A DNA stretch of 64,000 nucleotides from Bacillus sp. T33-2 (GCF_002860205.1 NZ_PGVB01000002.1:1-64000), one strand, 5' to 3'. Positions 14,948 through 23,621 are shown, counted from the first letter of the stretch. Notes: generated by a model not told the origin, from the sequence alone. Program-made: numbers and translations.

Positions 14948-15751
14948 TTATTTTGCTATGTATAAAAGTTCTTTTACTTTACCTCTTTTTTCACTATCTT
15001 GGTTTACTACGCCTCTCCGGTTTAATTCAAGAGGCGCAATGTTATTAAATGTTTTCCTCACAAATTCAGTATCAGAATTGCATATGTATAAAACCACTTC
15101 TTTATCAATCGAATTTACAGCTTCATTCAATCTTTGTAAATCCTTTTGGTTCCATCCTTCTTGTGTATAATTGCTTTCAGTTGAATCATATGGTGGATCA
15201 ATAAATACCCAATCTCCTTCATTTAAATAATTTTTTATTATTGAAATCGCATTTTCATTTCTTATCTCAACATTCTGTAATCGATCTCTTATTTCTTGAA
15301 AGTGCTCAAACGTAATATCCTTAAAACCAATCCCCCATCCATCAAGAGGTCTACCATAAGGAGTATTGACTTTACCTTTCTTATTCACTCTCCATAGACC
15401 GTTAAAGCCACATCTATTTATATAGAAGAACCATTTAGCTTTGTCTAAGTTAGTAGTTAATTCGTTTTGCTTACTCCGATAATCGTAAAATTCTTCTTTA
15501 GTGAAACTATGTGAGAAAAACCATTCAATGAATTCCTGGATATCATTATCTGTAAATTTTTTCACAGTGTTATAAAAATTAATAAGATATGGATTACTAT
15601 CATTATTTAAAGCTGGTATATTGCTATCTAATGAAATTGCTGCCCCTCCACAAAATGGCTCTACAATTCTGTTTTTTGGCTCCCAACCTAAGTTTTTATA
15701 GTGATGTAGCATATTTCTCTTGCCGCCTACCCATCTAATTATTGGTTTCAA
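14948..15751 (-). CDS. DNA adenine methylase (Dam/alpha class)
   Basis: 267 residues. Starts with the AdoMet motif KPIIRWVGGKRNML, then VEPFCGGAAISLD and the catalytic DPPYDST at about residue 196. Motif order (FxGxG before DPPY) is alpha class, as in Dam/DpnM (usually GATC). The start is TTG at 15751, whose bases overlap the TGA of the preceding 50-codon gene (TTGA), with GGAGTG upstream. The likely role is self-protection or transcription/packaging control. Confidence 0.88.
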   Translation of the reverse strand: MKPIIRWVGGKRNMLHHYKNLGWEPKNRIVEPFCGGAAISLDSNIPALNNDSNPYLINFYNTVKKFTDNDIQEFIEWFFSHSFTKEEFYDYRSKQNELTTNLDKAKWFFYINRCGFNGLWRVNKKGKVNTPYGRPLDGWGIGFKDITFEHFQEIRDRLQNVEIRNENAISIIKNYLNEGDWVFIDPPYDSTESNYTQEGWNQKDLQRLNEAVNSIDKEVVLYICNSDTEFVRKTFNNIAPLELNRRGVVNQDSEKRGKVKELLYIAK

Positions 15752-15900
15752 GATGTCACTCCACTACTATATGAATTTAATTGATTTTGATTCATTACTT
15801 GATAAATAATTCCACCACTCGAAAATGTAACTTTTACTCTGGATAATTTTTCTTTGGTGTGGAAGTGTACAAACGAGCGTTCTACTTCATACTTTGTCAT
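15748..15900 (-). CDS. Small hypothetical protein (50 aa)
   Basis: ATG after AAGGAGAGAAGCA. Beta-rich: VERSFVHFHTKEKLSRVKVTFSSGGIIYQV. The stop overlaps the TTG start of the methylase, indicating translational coupling. Confidence 0.55.
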   Translation of the reverse strand: MTKYEVERSFVHFHTKEKLSRVKVTFSSGGIIYQVMNQNQLNSYSSGVTS

Positions 15901-16040
15901 TGCTTCTCTCCTTATAAAATTGAAGTTTTATCTGAATTTAAATCAATATGTAGTATCGTTTCTTTAATAACTCAAATATATAAATAGTATGCCATTTGAT
16001 TATTTTTGTTTAATTCAGAAGCAAACACATAAATCAGTGT

Positions 16041-17267
16041 CTACTTCTGAATTGATAAAGCATATTCTGCATTGCTATCAACAATATTAATCCTTTGTTC
16101 CAATCTAACGACATATCCTAAAAACTGAATGCTTTCTTGACTGCCAAGTTTAAATGAGTTTATTACGTTCTTGATAGTTTCTTTTTGTTCAGATGTAAGC
16201 TCGTCAATAATAAGCATAATTCTCAATTGTGAATTAAAAGCATCGAGCAACATCTTACTAAACTCATATGATATTTTTTGCTCATTAATGTTAGGATGTA
16301 TTGTCTTAATCCACCTAGAAACTTTTGTAGATATGTCATTATCTTCATAAACAAAATCATTCATAATTTTATCAGCCCAAGATTTAACTGTGCTTTCTCT
16401 AATTCTAGTGTCTGTAACAACACTAAAGGCTGAAGCAAATCTCATTAACTGTGGAATAATATGTCCATTTAGATAGTTAAATTTATCCATTGGTTTTAAC
16501 CGTTTTTCTCCATAGCACTCATATTCAACGAGATTAATCTGCAAGGGAATTTTTCTTGATTTATTAAAGCTAATTAATAGTGCGTCTGGTATTCCACTAA
16601 TACCATTTATATTTTTGTTGGTCACTTCATCTGGAATAGTGGAAGTAGAGAACTTCCTATTATCTGTAATTAATATTGTGTTCTCTGGCTTAAACTCTTC
16701 AAATAAATTATAAAAGTTTCTATTTACTAATGTTTCTAATCCTCTAGCTTTATGTTGTTCGCTATGGAATTTAACAGTTAGAAAAGTACCCATTATATCA
16801 AGTTCATCGCTATCCTGAATCTCAGGACTATCAATTTCTTCTGATTCTTCTATATTTACTTCGTTTAAGAAGCTATGAAAAGCATTTGATATATTTTTGG
16901 TAAATTCGTCATTAAGCAACATAGTAGCTCTTGTATCTTTTATTGCTTTGGAAGCTTGAGTGTACTTAATACCCCATGACTTGCCACCGACAGTAGATAA
17001 AATACTAATGTCAAACGGATCACAGTACTCAACATTTTCAATATTAAATGCTTGAACATATAATTCCGAGTTATCCCAAGGCTTGTAATCCGTTGCTTCT
17101 CCAACAATTGCTCTTGCTCCACAATATGCAACCTTTTCATTTCTTACGACGAGGTAAATTAAATCTCCAGTATGAGCTACTCTTTTAGAAAATCCTATGA
17201 CTTTCTCATTAATACATATATTATAATTTTCTATTGATTTACCGCAATGTAGAATCCTTATATTCAT
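16041..17267 (-). CDS. Possible EVE/PUA-like domain fused to PD-(D/E)XK-type nuclease
   Basis: 408 residues; no confident match. The N-terminal ~110 residues (VIGFSKRVAHTGDLIYLVVRNEKVAYCGARAIVGEA) look like an EVE/PUA barrel of the kind that reads modified bases. The C-terminal part has GIPDALLISF, then INLVEYECYGEKR, which fits the D...E-x-E/K pattern of restriction-like nucleases, followed by helices. ATG after GGGAGTCTAACATA. Next to methylases, this could be a modification-dependent nuclease or a specificity protein. Medium-low certainty. Confidence 0.45.
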   Translation of the reverse strand: MNIRILHCGKSIENYNICINEKVIGFSKRVAHTGDLIYLVVRNEKVAYCGARAIVGEATDYKPWDNSELYVQAFNIENVEYCDPFDISILSTVGGKSWGIKYTQASKAIKDTRATMLLNDEFTKNISNAFHSFLNEVNIEESEEIDSPEIQDSDELDIMGTFLTVKFHSEQHKARGLETLVNRNFYNLFEEFKPENTILITDNRKFSTSTIPDEVTNKNINGISGIPDALLISFNKSRKIPLQINLVEYECYGEKRLKPMDKFNYLNGHIIPQLMRFASAFSVVTDTRIRESTVKSWADKIMNDFVYEDNDISTKVSRWIKTIHPNINEQKISYEFSKMLLDAFNSQLRIMLIIDELTSEQKETIKNVINSFKLGSQESIQFLGYVVRLEQRINIVDSNAEYALSIQK

Positions 17268-17343
17268 TATGTTAGACTCCCTAATTCATTTTATATAAGA
17301 ATTCTACATTGTTACTTTATTTCCTTTTATATGTATAATCTAT

Positions 17344-17865
17344 TTAACTTACTTTATTAATTTCTTCAAATATGATTTGTTTTGGTAACATTCCTTTGCA
17401 TAAATACACACTTGAAAACGGAGGATTGAGTGACGGCTTTTGTTCATTAATATCTTTAAAGTATGCAACTCGTCTGTTCATATAAAGAATTTCAAACTCG
17501 TTATCTCTGAACATCTCGAAACGTTTCTGGCTCTCAAACAGCCCAACTACACCAATCAACATAGCAAATGGTATATTAAGATCAAACAAACGTTGTAAGA
17601 CTTCTCCTTTTTTAGAATACGGCGGATTACTGATAATGTAGTCGCACTCTATATTAGTTTCAAAGAAATCTAGTCCTTGATTTATATGAGTTGCTATTAC
17701 ATCGTGTCCTGCTTCTCTTAACATTCTTACAAAATGACTATCCTCTGTATCAAATGGACACCATACAATTGATTTAGGCTTTAAATATTTCATGATTGGC
17801 TTGACAGCATACTCCGGTGTGTAAAATTCATCATTTCCACTTCCTGCTACTTTATCCATTTTCAT
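17344..17865 (-). CDS. Methyltransferase-like protein with NPPY motif
   Basis: About 173 residues from the ATG at 17865 (after AAGGGGATG); the frame opens 7 codons earlier. DEFYTPEYAVKPIMKYL and CDYIISNPPYSKKGEVL are typical of phage N6-adenine methyltransferase-like proteins. The catalytic NPPY is present, but the AdoMet part is short, so it may be a reduced or non-DNA enzyme. Confidence 0.65.
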   Translation of the reverse strand: MKMDKVAGSGNDEFYTPEYAVKPIMKYLKPKSIVWCPFDTEDSHFVRMLREAGHDVIATHINQGLDFFETNIECDYIISNPPYSKKGEVLQRLFDLNIPFAMLIGVVGLFESQKRFEMFRDNEFEILYMNRRVAYFKDINEQKPSLNPPFSSVYLCKGMLPKQIIFEEINKVS

Positions 17866-17891
17866 TATATAAACATCCCCTTGCATATTAA

Positions 17892-17911
17892 TATATTAAA
17901 TTATTTATTTT
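17892..17911. repeat. Single SPBRE-like copy
   Basis: One diverged copy (TATTAAATTATTTATTTTTT) lies just upstream of the gene start at 17865. Confidence 0.45.
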
Positions 17912-17943
17912 TTACAATTATTAGATAAAAACCAGATTATATT

Positions 17944-18249
17944 CTAAAATGGTATTGCAATGACATCATCAACCATGCCTAATATTACATATCCTTCCGG
18001 CACATATGGCTGATCAGTCAGCATGTATGTAATTCTTCTAGTAACTCTTTTACCTAATTGATTAGTTTCAGGGTTATAATGCACTAAGTCCAGAAAATCA
18101 CCTATTTGATAATCTCTATCAAACTTTCTAACTTCGAATGTCTTATCTCCTCTTACTACTGCTGCAAAATAAGGCTCTACTGTTTTAAGTTGATGCATAC
18201 GGTAATTCTTTTCATCGGTATAAATTATAATAGGCTCTTCTTTTTTCAT
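17944..18249 (-). CDS. DUF3850/ASCH-like RNA-binding protein
   Basis: About 101 residues from ATG 18249, which follows GGAGTGTTTAGAT. The text HQLKTVEPYFAAVVRGDKTFEVRKFDRDYQIGDFL is the usual DUF3850 signature (ASCH/PUA-like fold), and YVPEGYVILGM closes the barrel. Members are small phage proteins thought to bind RNA or modified nucleosides. Confidence 0.75.
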   Translation of the reverse strand: MKKEEPIIIYTDEKNYRMHQLKTVEPYFAAVVRGDKTFEVRKFDRDYQIGDFLDLVHYNPETNQLGKRVTRRITYMLTDQPYVPEGYVILGMVDDVIAIPF

Positions 18250-18360
18250 ATCTAAACACTCCATTCGAATCAAATCTTGATTTTATAGTATTTCAAATCA
18301 ATATATAGTGGTATATCAACCTAACACACCACTATATATTGATTGATATTTGTATATTTT

Positions 18361-18660
18361 TTACTCTTCGTCCTCTGCTTCGTATTCTTCACTGTCCTTA
18401 TCCATAAAAACATCTTCAATTATTACTTCCATATCATATCTGTCTAAATGATCACTTAATGTTCTAACAGTGTCCTCAAATGTTTCATATGCCAGTTCTT
18501 CAACATTTAGCTCCTGTGTCTGCTCAACCAATTGCTTTGCTACTTCTAATCCTTGAATAAAGTAATGGACTTCTTGTTCTGATAATTTGTGATTACTTGG
18601 GTTTAACTTTTTATGATGTTCGATTGTAGCGTTAATACTGTCAAGAATAGATTGATACAT
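18361..18660 (-). CDS. Hypothetical protein (99 aa), acidic tail
   Basis: ATG after AAGGGGATGAAGAAAA. Helical, ending in a strongly acidic stretch (EEYEAEDEE). Unknown. Confidence 0.55.
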   Translation of the reverse strand: MYQSILDSINATIEHHKKLNPSNHKLSEQEVHYFIQGLEVAKQLVEQTQELNVEELAYETFEDTVRTLSDHLDRYDMEVIIEDVFMDKDSEEYEAEDEE

Positions 18661-18690
18661 TTTTCTTCATCCCCTTATAATTTTTTGATT

Positions 18691-18891
18691 TTACAGTAAA
18701 CCATTCTTCCTCATCTTCTTAATACTTCTATTGCAGAGTGCTACATACTGCCACCAAAACAAATATCCGGCTATATGGAATTGATAATATAACCAACCTT
18801 CGCCTTCTTTACCTTTGCATTTTATGTATTGACTAATAAATACTTTTTGCTGATAGATGCCTAGTTTAGCAAGAAACCGAATCAATCTCAC
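18691..18891 (-). CDS. Hypothetical protein, Trp/Tyr-rich (~64-66 aa)
   Basis: GTG at 18891 lies in the GGAGGTG site; a TTG two codons later is the likely real start. Aromatic residues cluster in GWLYYQFHIAGYLFWWQYVAL, perhaps a membrane-associated helix. Unknown. Confidence 0.45.
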   Translation of the reverse strand: MRLIRFLAKLGIYQQKVFISQYIKCKGKEGEGWLYYQFHIAGYLFWWQYVALCNRSIKKMRKNGLL

Positions 18892-18912
18892 CTCCTAATT
18901 GCCAAGATTAAC

Positions 18913-19629
18913 TTATTTCATTTTACTTACCTGAAATTGTTTAAACTCACCGTCTTTAATCTCCAGGCAATTTAACTGACCACCATAAGCACACGCTCCA
19001 TCAATTCCAATTTTCTTATTACCAAAATAAATATCATGCTTCTTATGTAAGTATGTTGCAGGTGTATGTCCATGAATAATAGTCTGTTTATGATTGTGGT
19101 CGTTATGAAGGAATTGATCCCTAATCCAAATAAAATCATTATTTTCTGTGTATTTCCAGTCTCTTAAATAAGGATTAATCCCTGCATGAACAAAAATGTA
19201 GTGTTCTGTTTCATGATAGTATGGTAAGTTACTTAGAAAACTAACGTGTTCTGAATAATTCTTTAAAATGAATTGTTTTGCCTTACCCATTAAAACTTCA
19301 TCGTATCCTTCATCAAACCAGTTATAACCTACGTAACTCGTAACTGTGGAAAATCCACCATTTCTAAAGAAGTTGACTGCAGATATATAATCATCTGATG
19401 TTAACCAATCAAGAAACATTTCGTCATGATTGCCTCTGAGAGCAATAGCACCATTGTTAACAAGTTCAATCACTTTATATAGTACGTCCTTACTTTTCAT
19501 TCCCCTGTCTACATAATCTCCTACAAGAATTAACTGGTCAGAAGATAATTTGTAATCGACAAGCTCTAGTAGTTTCTTAAACTCATCGTAGCAGCCGTGT
19601 ATGTCACTTATAGCAAGAATTCTTTTCAT
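18913..19629 (-). CDS. Calcineurin-like metallophosphatase (PP1/2A-type)
   Basis: 238 residues. The phosphoesterase motifs are in order: SDIHGCYDEF (residues 7-16), GDYVDRGMKS, ALRGNHDEMF, FVHAGINP and IIHGHTP. The family dephosphorylates proteins or small molecules such as Ap4A; lambda PP and SPbeta YotB-type proteins are phage examples. ATG after GTGAGGTGAATAC. Confidence 0.88.
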   Translation of the reverse strand: MKRILAISDIHGCYDEFKKLLELVDYKLSSDQLILVGDYVDRGMKSKDVLYKVIELVNNGAIALRGNHDEMFLDWLTSDDYISAVNFFRNGGFSTVTSYVGYNWFDEGYDEVLMGKAKQFILKNYSEHVSFLSNLPYYHETEHYIFVHAGINPYLRDWKYTENNDFIWIRDQFLHNDHNHKQTIIHGHTPATYLHKKHDIYFGNKKIGIDGACAYGGQLNCLEIKDGEFKQFQVSKMK

Positions 19630-19633
19630 GTAT

Positions 19634-19843
19634 TCACCTCACTTTAACCTGATCAAATAATTCATTAATTTCCTTCGTATATGTATCTACCTGTCTAACA
19701 ATAGATAGTGTGTAATCCAGCAAATCATGATACTGTTCATATGTAACTGGCTTTCCATTCTGCTTTTGCTCATTCATGATTAACCCGATGTTTTGGAGAT
19801 TCATCATTGCTTCTTCCATTGAGCCTTTTTCAACTTGAAACAA
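19634..19843 (-). CDS. Small helical protein (69 aa), TTG start
   Basis: The frame is open to 19897, but the TTG at 19843 directly follows AAGGAGGGATTAAA and the stop of the upstream gene, so it is preferred (LFQVEKGSMEEA...). Helical. Unknown. Confidence 0.5.
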   Translation of the reverse strand: MFQVEKGSMEEAMMNLQNIGLIMNEQKQNGKPVTYEQYHDLLDYTLSIVRQVDTYTKEINELFDQVKVR

Positions 19844-19844
19844 T

Positions 19845-20009
19845 TTAATCCCTCCTTGCCTCGTTGATAATGCCCTTGAAATAAGCATCAAGCTCATCGA
19901 GAGTCATATTCTCCAGGTCTTTAACTGTGGTTGGTTGCCAATCAAATAGCACGTTACCTTCTTGGTCTACAACAGTTAACGGATTGTTTTTATCAATGAT
20001 TACTTTCAT
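19845..20009 (-). CDS. Small hypothetical protein (54 aa)
   Basis: MKVIIDKNNPLTVVDQEGNV..., ATG overlapping the previous stop (ATGA). Beta hairpin then helix (LDELDAYFKGIINEARRD). The clean four-base junctions on both sides support it. Confidence 0.55.
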   Translation of the reverse strand: MKVIIDKNNPLTVVDQEGNVLFDWQPTTVKDLENMTLDELDAYFKGIINEARRD

Positions 20010-20278
20010 AATGGTGAATACTCCTCTCTAAAATTCTCCTGGTATTCAGCTCTTTTTTCTTTTACCTCTTCCGGCACAACTATTTCCCCTGCTGTCACCA
20101 ACCGTCTGAATGCTCTGCAGATTGCTTCTGGTGATGAGCATCTACCCGTGTCATCAAACCCCTTCGCTCCCTCAACATGCTGCCAATAATATGAAACTAA
20201 AAGATTATAATTCTCAACCAGGAATGGGAAACGGTCTACTAACTGCTTAACTAATTTTTGTCGTTGTGATGATCTCAT
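20006..20278 (-). CDS. Hypothetical protein (90 aa), replication-associated-like
   Basis: RQKLVKQLVDRFPFLVENYNLLVSYYWQHVEGAKGFDDTGRCSSPEAICRAFRRL resembles small phage proteins found next to nucleases that carry a helix-turn-helix-like C-terminus. No confident family. Four-base overlaps on both sides. Confidence 0.5.
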   Translation of the reverse strand: MRSSQRQKLVKQLVDRFPFLVENYNLLVSYYWQHVEGAKGFDDTGRCSSPEAICRAFRRLVTAGEIVVPEEVKEKRAEYQENFREEYSPL

Positions 20279-20571
20279 TTATTTTTTTCCTCTAATTCAT
20301 TTCGCTTACCATCCCAATCGCTATTGTCTACCTTGATTAACAACCACATATTGTCTTTTCCACCCCAAGCGTCAGGAAGTGAAGTTCCAATGAATTCTTC
20401 TGGCATTAGGAAAGTTGCTTCTCCTAACTTGATTCCATCTGGGTTCTTTTTCGTTGATTTAACTTTCGTAGTTGCTTTGATGTTTTTTAATAATTGCTTT
20501 GCATTAAATACTGATGCTTTTCCTTCCGTCCACAATTCAGCCAAGATATTGGCATTTGTTACTTCACTCAT
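20275..20571 (-). CDS. Hypothetical protein (98 aa)
   Basis: Likely start is ATG 20571 (MSEVTNANILAELWTEG), after AAAAGGATGG. N-terminal helix, then TFLMPEEFIGTSLPDAWGGKDNMWLLIKV. Unknown. Confidence 0.55.
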   Translation of the reverse strand: MSEVTNANILAELWTEGKASVFNAKQLLKNIKATTKVKSTKKNPDGIKLGEATFLMPEEFIGTSLPDAWGGKDNMWLLIKVDNSDWDGKRNELEEKNK

Positions 20572-20587
20572 ATGTGATACCATCCTT

Positions 20588-20608
20588 TTAATTAATTTAG
20601 TTTAAAAG
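20588..20608. repeat. Diverged SPBRE-like copy
   Basis: TTTTAATTAATTTAGTTTAAA between the hairpin at 20624 and the gene start at 20571. Confidence 0.35.
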
Positions 20609-20623
20609 ACAAATTTTATAGGA

Positions 20624-20695
20624 AAAAGATTGTGAATTCGTGTTTTAAAACGTTGGTTTAAAGCCATTTCTTTTACAACAAATTCACAATCTTTT
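20624..20695 (-). terminator. Long-armed hairpin terminator
   Basis: AAAAGATTGTGAATT (20624-20638) and AATTCACAATCTTTT (20681-20695) form a 15-bp perfect stem enclosing a 42-nt loop; on the minus strand the stem runs into TTTTT. It would terminate the membrane-protein gene ending at 20702. Confidence 0.65.
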
Positions 20696-20701
20696 CTCCA
20701 A

Positions 20702-21151
20702 TTACTTGATTATGTCTGTTAGTACCGCAAACATGTAAATAAAGTATGTTAGATATGCTATTTTACTGAAGAATCCATTGACACTATATTTCTTTGATAC
20801 CTTGGCTAAGTATTTTGATCTGCCCAGTTCGGTAGCTAGATCCTTTCCTTTCTTCCCAATTGAAACTACAAAGACTGTGAATATGTGAATCAGGATAGCA
20901 GCAGTGGGATACAAATTTGGATCAATGCTCAGTGATTTAACTATGTACGTGAATTGCACAATGAGAACGACCAACATGTAAAGCACCATCAGACCAACTT
21001 TAGTAGTTAATTCTTTTGGTAATTCATTAATTTCTCCCCTAGCTTTCTTAACTTCGTTTTCTGCCAGTTCCACAAGTAAACTATAAAACAACTTTCCCTT
21101 CAATAATCCGTAAGCAGTTGCAAATATAAAGAACAGTGTTAAAAATAACAT
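20702..21151 (-). CDS. Multi-pass membrane protein
   Basis: 149 residues with about four hydrophobic segments (MLFLTLFFIFATAYGLL, VGLMVLYMLVVLIVQFTY, ILIHIFTVFVVSI and AYLTYFIYMFAVL). ATG after AAAGGAGAATGATTAA. A phage inner-membrane protein of unknown role; superinfection exclusion is one possibility but nothing in the sequence shows it. Confidence 0.65.
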   Translation of the reverse strand: MLFLTLFFIFATAYGLLKGKLFYSLLVELAENEVKKARGEINELPKELTTKVGLMVLYMLVVLIVQFTYIVKSLSIDPNLYPTAAILIHIFTVFVVSIGKKGKDLATELGRSKYLAKVSKKYSVNGFFSKIAYLTYFIYMFAVLTDIIK

Positions 21152-21169
21152 TTAATCATTCTCCTTTGT

Positions 21170-21190
21170 TTTTAATTATTTTGTTTTGTA
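21170..21190. repeat. Diverged SPBRE-like copy
   Basis: TTTTTAATTATTTTGTTTTGT upstream of the membrane-protein gene start. The surrounding ~200 bp (21152-21349) hold no other clear feature. Confidence 0.4.
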
Positions 21191-21349
21191 TCAATAAATA
21201 AATCCTACAATACACTTTTAATATGAACGTTCTTATGACTCACCCCTCCTTTCACCATCAAAGAGTTGCTTTATAGCTTTTTTATTAATATGGTATGTAT
21301 TTCATGTGCAAATACTGCGCGTAGTATTTATTTAATTATATATGTATAT

Positions 21350-21970
21350 TTATTTTTGACTATGCTTTTCTATGTAATCCTTTGATAACTCATTCAACTC
21401 TTTCTTGTGTCTTTTATCATCTGGGAGAAGCCACATAAATCTAAACTTACCTTCACGTTTTACTGGAGTCCACCCCATCTTTTCAGCTTCTTGTTTAGAT
21501 ATGTTCTTACCACTTTGTCTTGGGTGCCTAAGTCTTCCCGTCTCATCTAAATAGAAAGTACGTTTTGTACTTGCACCTAATCTGAGAGCATTTGTTGCTT
21601 TGTATATCGTTCCATTATGTCCTTCTGTTTGATCTGCAAAAGTTAATACCGCCCAAATATGCGGTCTTATTTCTTTGAGTAATTTCAAACACCTGGATAT
21701 GAACCAACTTTCAGTATTTTTGGGAGTGCCATCTAAAATATGTAATCTGTGCAATTCAATTACACTTTGCTTGTATTCTTCCCCGAAGATACTCGATCTT
21801 ACCATTTCACTACAAGGTGTTGCGAACATTAGTACACCAATAAGATTCTGCCCATCGTACAATCCAAAACAAGGTGAGGCACCGTTATGACATCCATGTG
21901 AATAATGATTATTTTTTATGTATTCTTTTGCTAATGTAAACTTAATTTGTTTTATATGATAATCTATCAA
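21350..21970 (-). CDS. Mom-like adenine hypermodification protein (GNAT-related)
   Basis: About 206 residues from a TTG at 21970 that follows AAAGGAGG; the frame stays open to 22024. The order of motifs follows the Mom family of phage Mu and relatives: NHYSHG, PCFGLYDGQNLIGVLMFATP, VIELHRLHILDG, NTESWFISRCLKLL, VLTFADQTEGHNGTIYKATN and a C-terminal basic block. Mu Mom converts adenine in DNA to a methylcarbamoyl derivative and blocks many restriction enzymes, so protection of phage DNA is the likely role here. Confidence 0.75.
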   Translation of the reverse strand: MIDYHIKQIKFTLAKEYIKNNHYSHGCHNGASPCFGLYDGQNLIGVLMFATPCSEMVRSSIFGEEYKQSVIELHRLHILDGTPKNTESWFISRCLKLLKEIRPHIWAVLTFADQTEGHNGTIYKATNALRLGASTKRTFYLDETGRLRHPRQSGKNISKQEAEKMGWTPVKREGKFRFMWLLPDDKRHKKELNELSKDYIEKHSQK

Positions 21971-22023
21971 TAACTTAATAACCTCCTTAATAAAGGGTAT
22001 TTTACTAGCAGTGTGATATAGCA

Positions 22024-22257
22024 CTAAAAATGTGGAAACTTCTTAGGCGGTTTCTCATGGTAGTTGAAAAACCCCTCTTTTTCTAATTCTTCCTGATAAG
22101 GTTTCCATTCACCAATTATCCCTTTACCTAACAAAAATTGTAATTCTGTGCCACATCTTTCACACTTTGTTCTTTCAACATTTGAAAATGCATACTTTAC
22201 AGTAAATCCCATTCGTTTATGACCCACTATTAAACAAGCAATTTTATTAATATTCAA
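22024..22257 (-). CDS. Zinc-ribbon-like small protein (77 aa)
   Basis: TTG start after GGGGGAGATTAG. CLIVGHKRMG and TKCERCGTELQF give two Cys pairs in zinc-finger style. It immediately precedes the Mom-like gene; no known partner role (Mu Com is a zinc activator of mom translation, and similarity of arrangement is suggestive only). Confidence 0.55.
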   Translation of the reverse strand: MNINKIACLIVGHKRMGFTVKYAFSNVERTKCERCGTELQFLLGKGIIGEWKPYQEELEKEGFFNYHEKPPKKFPHF

Positions 22258-22313
22258 CTAATCTCCCCCACCTTTTTTACTGTTTCATTTAAAACAATTA
22301 TTTTTTGGTAAAA

Positions 22314-23009
22314 TTAATTTGTATTACCCATTCTTCCACCTAGCATTCCATATCCTGAAATGTCGTCATATGGACTCTCGTCCATTAAATCACCTTTCGG
22401 ATTACTGAAGAGACGATTTTGTTTGTCTATAATTCTTACCTGGAGTAAAATATGGTCTAACAATTCTTTAGGAAAAACATATGTATCACCGTACTCATAG
22501 TCTTCTAAATAGACCTTCATAAGTTTACTGGTCTTTGCGATTGAGTCACCATATGCTGCCTGTTTTCGATCCACCAACTCCCCTAGCTTCAATCCCTTTT
22601 CTGCAAAGTACCCCTTTTCTTGAATCACTTTCTCACCCTTCTCTTCAATTGGTCTTAGGCTGCTCAAACTCACTACTCTCATTGCCCCATCTACTACATG
22701 ACGTATCTCAATCTGTTCGTACAGAAAATCTGCCCCAATGACTTCGACTTCTTCGCCACTTGGCTCATAAATTGCTTTCTTATGTTCTTTCATACTGAGA
22801 TGTAAATCTACCAACTCTTTACTCACTTTATTTAATTCAGATTCCTTAACTTTAAGTAATTCTGCGTTGTCAGTTTCTACATAATAATCGTAAGAGCCAC
22901 TGGTCAATAATTCATGAACAGTTACCAACTTTCCAATATCGTTCGGCAATCCTTTAGCTTTTCGATTAATAACTGCATATTCTCCTATAGAAAATTGCCA
23001 ATCCCTCAT
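22314..23009 (-). CDS. Hypothetical protein, 231 aa, two-part
   Basis: ATG after GGAGGTGCTAA. The N-terminal half has two SH3-like barrels (FSIGEYAVINRKAKGLPNDIGKLVTV; YEPSGEEVEVIGADFLYEQIEI). The C-terminal half has DRKQAAYGDSIAKTSKLMKVYL, a pattern seen in small phage proteins of the MazG-neighbouring DUF group. Function unknown. Confidence 0.55.
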   Translation of the reverse strand: MRDWQFSIGEYAVINRKAKGLPNDIGKLVTVHELLTSGSYDYYVETDNAELLKVKESELNKVSKELVDLHLSMKEHKKAIYEPSGEEVEVIGADFLYEQIEIRHVVDGAMRVVSLSSLRPIEEKGEKVIQEKGYFAEKGLKLGELVDRKQAAYGDSIAKTSKLMKVYLEDYEYGDTYVFPKELLDHILLQVRIIDKQNRLFSNPKGDLMDESPYDDISGYGMLGGRMGNTN

Positions 23010-23021
23010 TTAGCACCTCCA

Positions 23022-23621
23022 TTATGCTTGCTTTAAGATTCTCACCATTAAAGTTTTTCTTCCAAATGCTAAAGCTTGCTGCAAATCGTCCATATACAAA
23101 TCAATCTTACCTTCAGTAATTTTTGAACCCCTGTCCTCACATGTTCTAATTCCTACATTTTCTATTGCTAAAGTTGTGCCAAAATCCAGAGACTTAGGAC
23201 ACGCAATTGTCTTTCCTTCCTTAACGGTTTCCCCACTTGCAGTAATGCCATAAGATTTATCTCCAGGATACTTACCAGTTGATTCATATCCTGCAGTATA
23301 GGCTGTGACTTCGAATATGGCTGTGTTCTTTTTTATCTGTTCAATTTGGTTCCTGAGACTGTTAATCTCCTGATCTTTTTGGTTAATAACCTCTTTAAGT
23401 TGTTTTATCTCTGAACGTTGTTTTAAATTCAAACCCTCAACATTATGTATTCTTATTTCGTTTTGTTTAATTATTTTATCTTTACTTTCTATCTCAATCT
23501 TTAATTCTTCATTTTGCTTTATGTAATAGTTCCCTACAAAGATGCTTGAAAACATCAATAATACAAGGGCAACAACGGCTATAATATTTCGCATAAACTT
23601 TCTGTCTTCCCAGTGAAACAA
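23022..23621 (-). CDS. 3D-domain protein with membrane anchor (YorM-like)
   Basis: 199 residues. One N-terminal transmembrane segment (about residues 11-27), a coiled coil (about 30-95), then a C-terminal 3D domain, FEVTAYTAGYESTGKYPGD...GITASG...DRGSKITEGKIDLYM, with the Asp residues of the fold. 3D domains are murein lytic transglycosylase-like. SPbeta YorM has the same domain at the same place beside the polymerase gene. The first codon is TTG; an ATG 9 codons on is possible. Confidence 0.8.
   Translation of the reverse strand: MFHWEDRKFMRNIIAVVALVLLMFSSIFVGNYYIKQNEELKIEIESKDKIIKQNEIRIHNVEGLNLKQRSEIKQLKEVINQKDQEINSLRNQIEQIKKNTAIFEVTAYTAGYESTGKYPGDKSYGITASGETVKEGKTIACPKSLDFGTTLAIENVGIRTCEDRGSKITEGKIDLYMDDLQQALAFGRKTLMVRILKQA

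Noticed and set aside
16940-17140. 66-codon minus-strand frame inside the 408-residue gene
   Set aside because: Out-of-frame shadow with no start signal.
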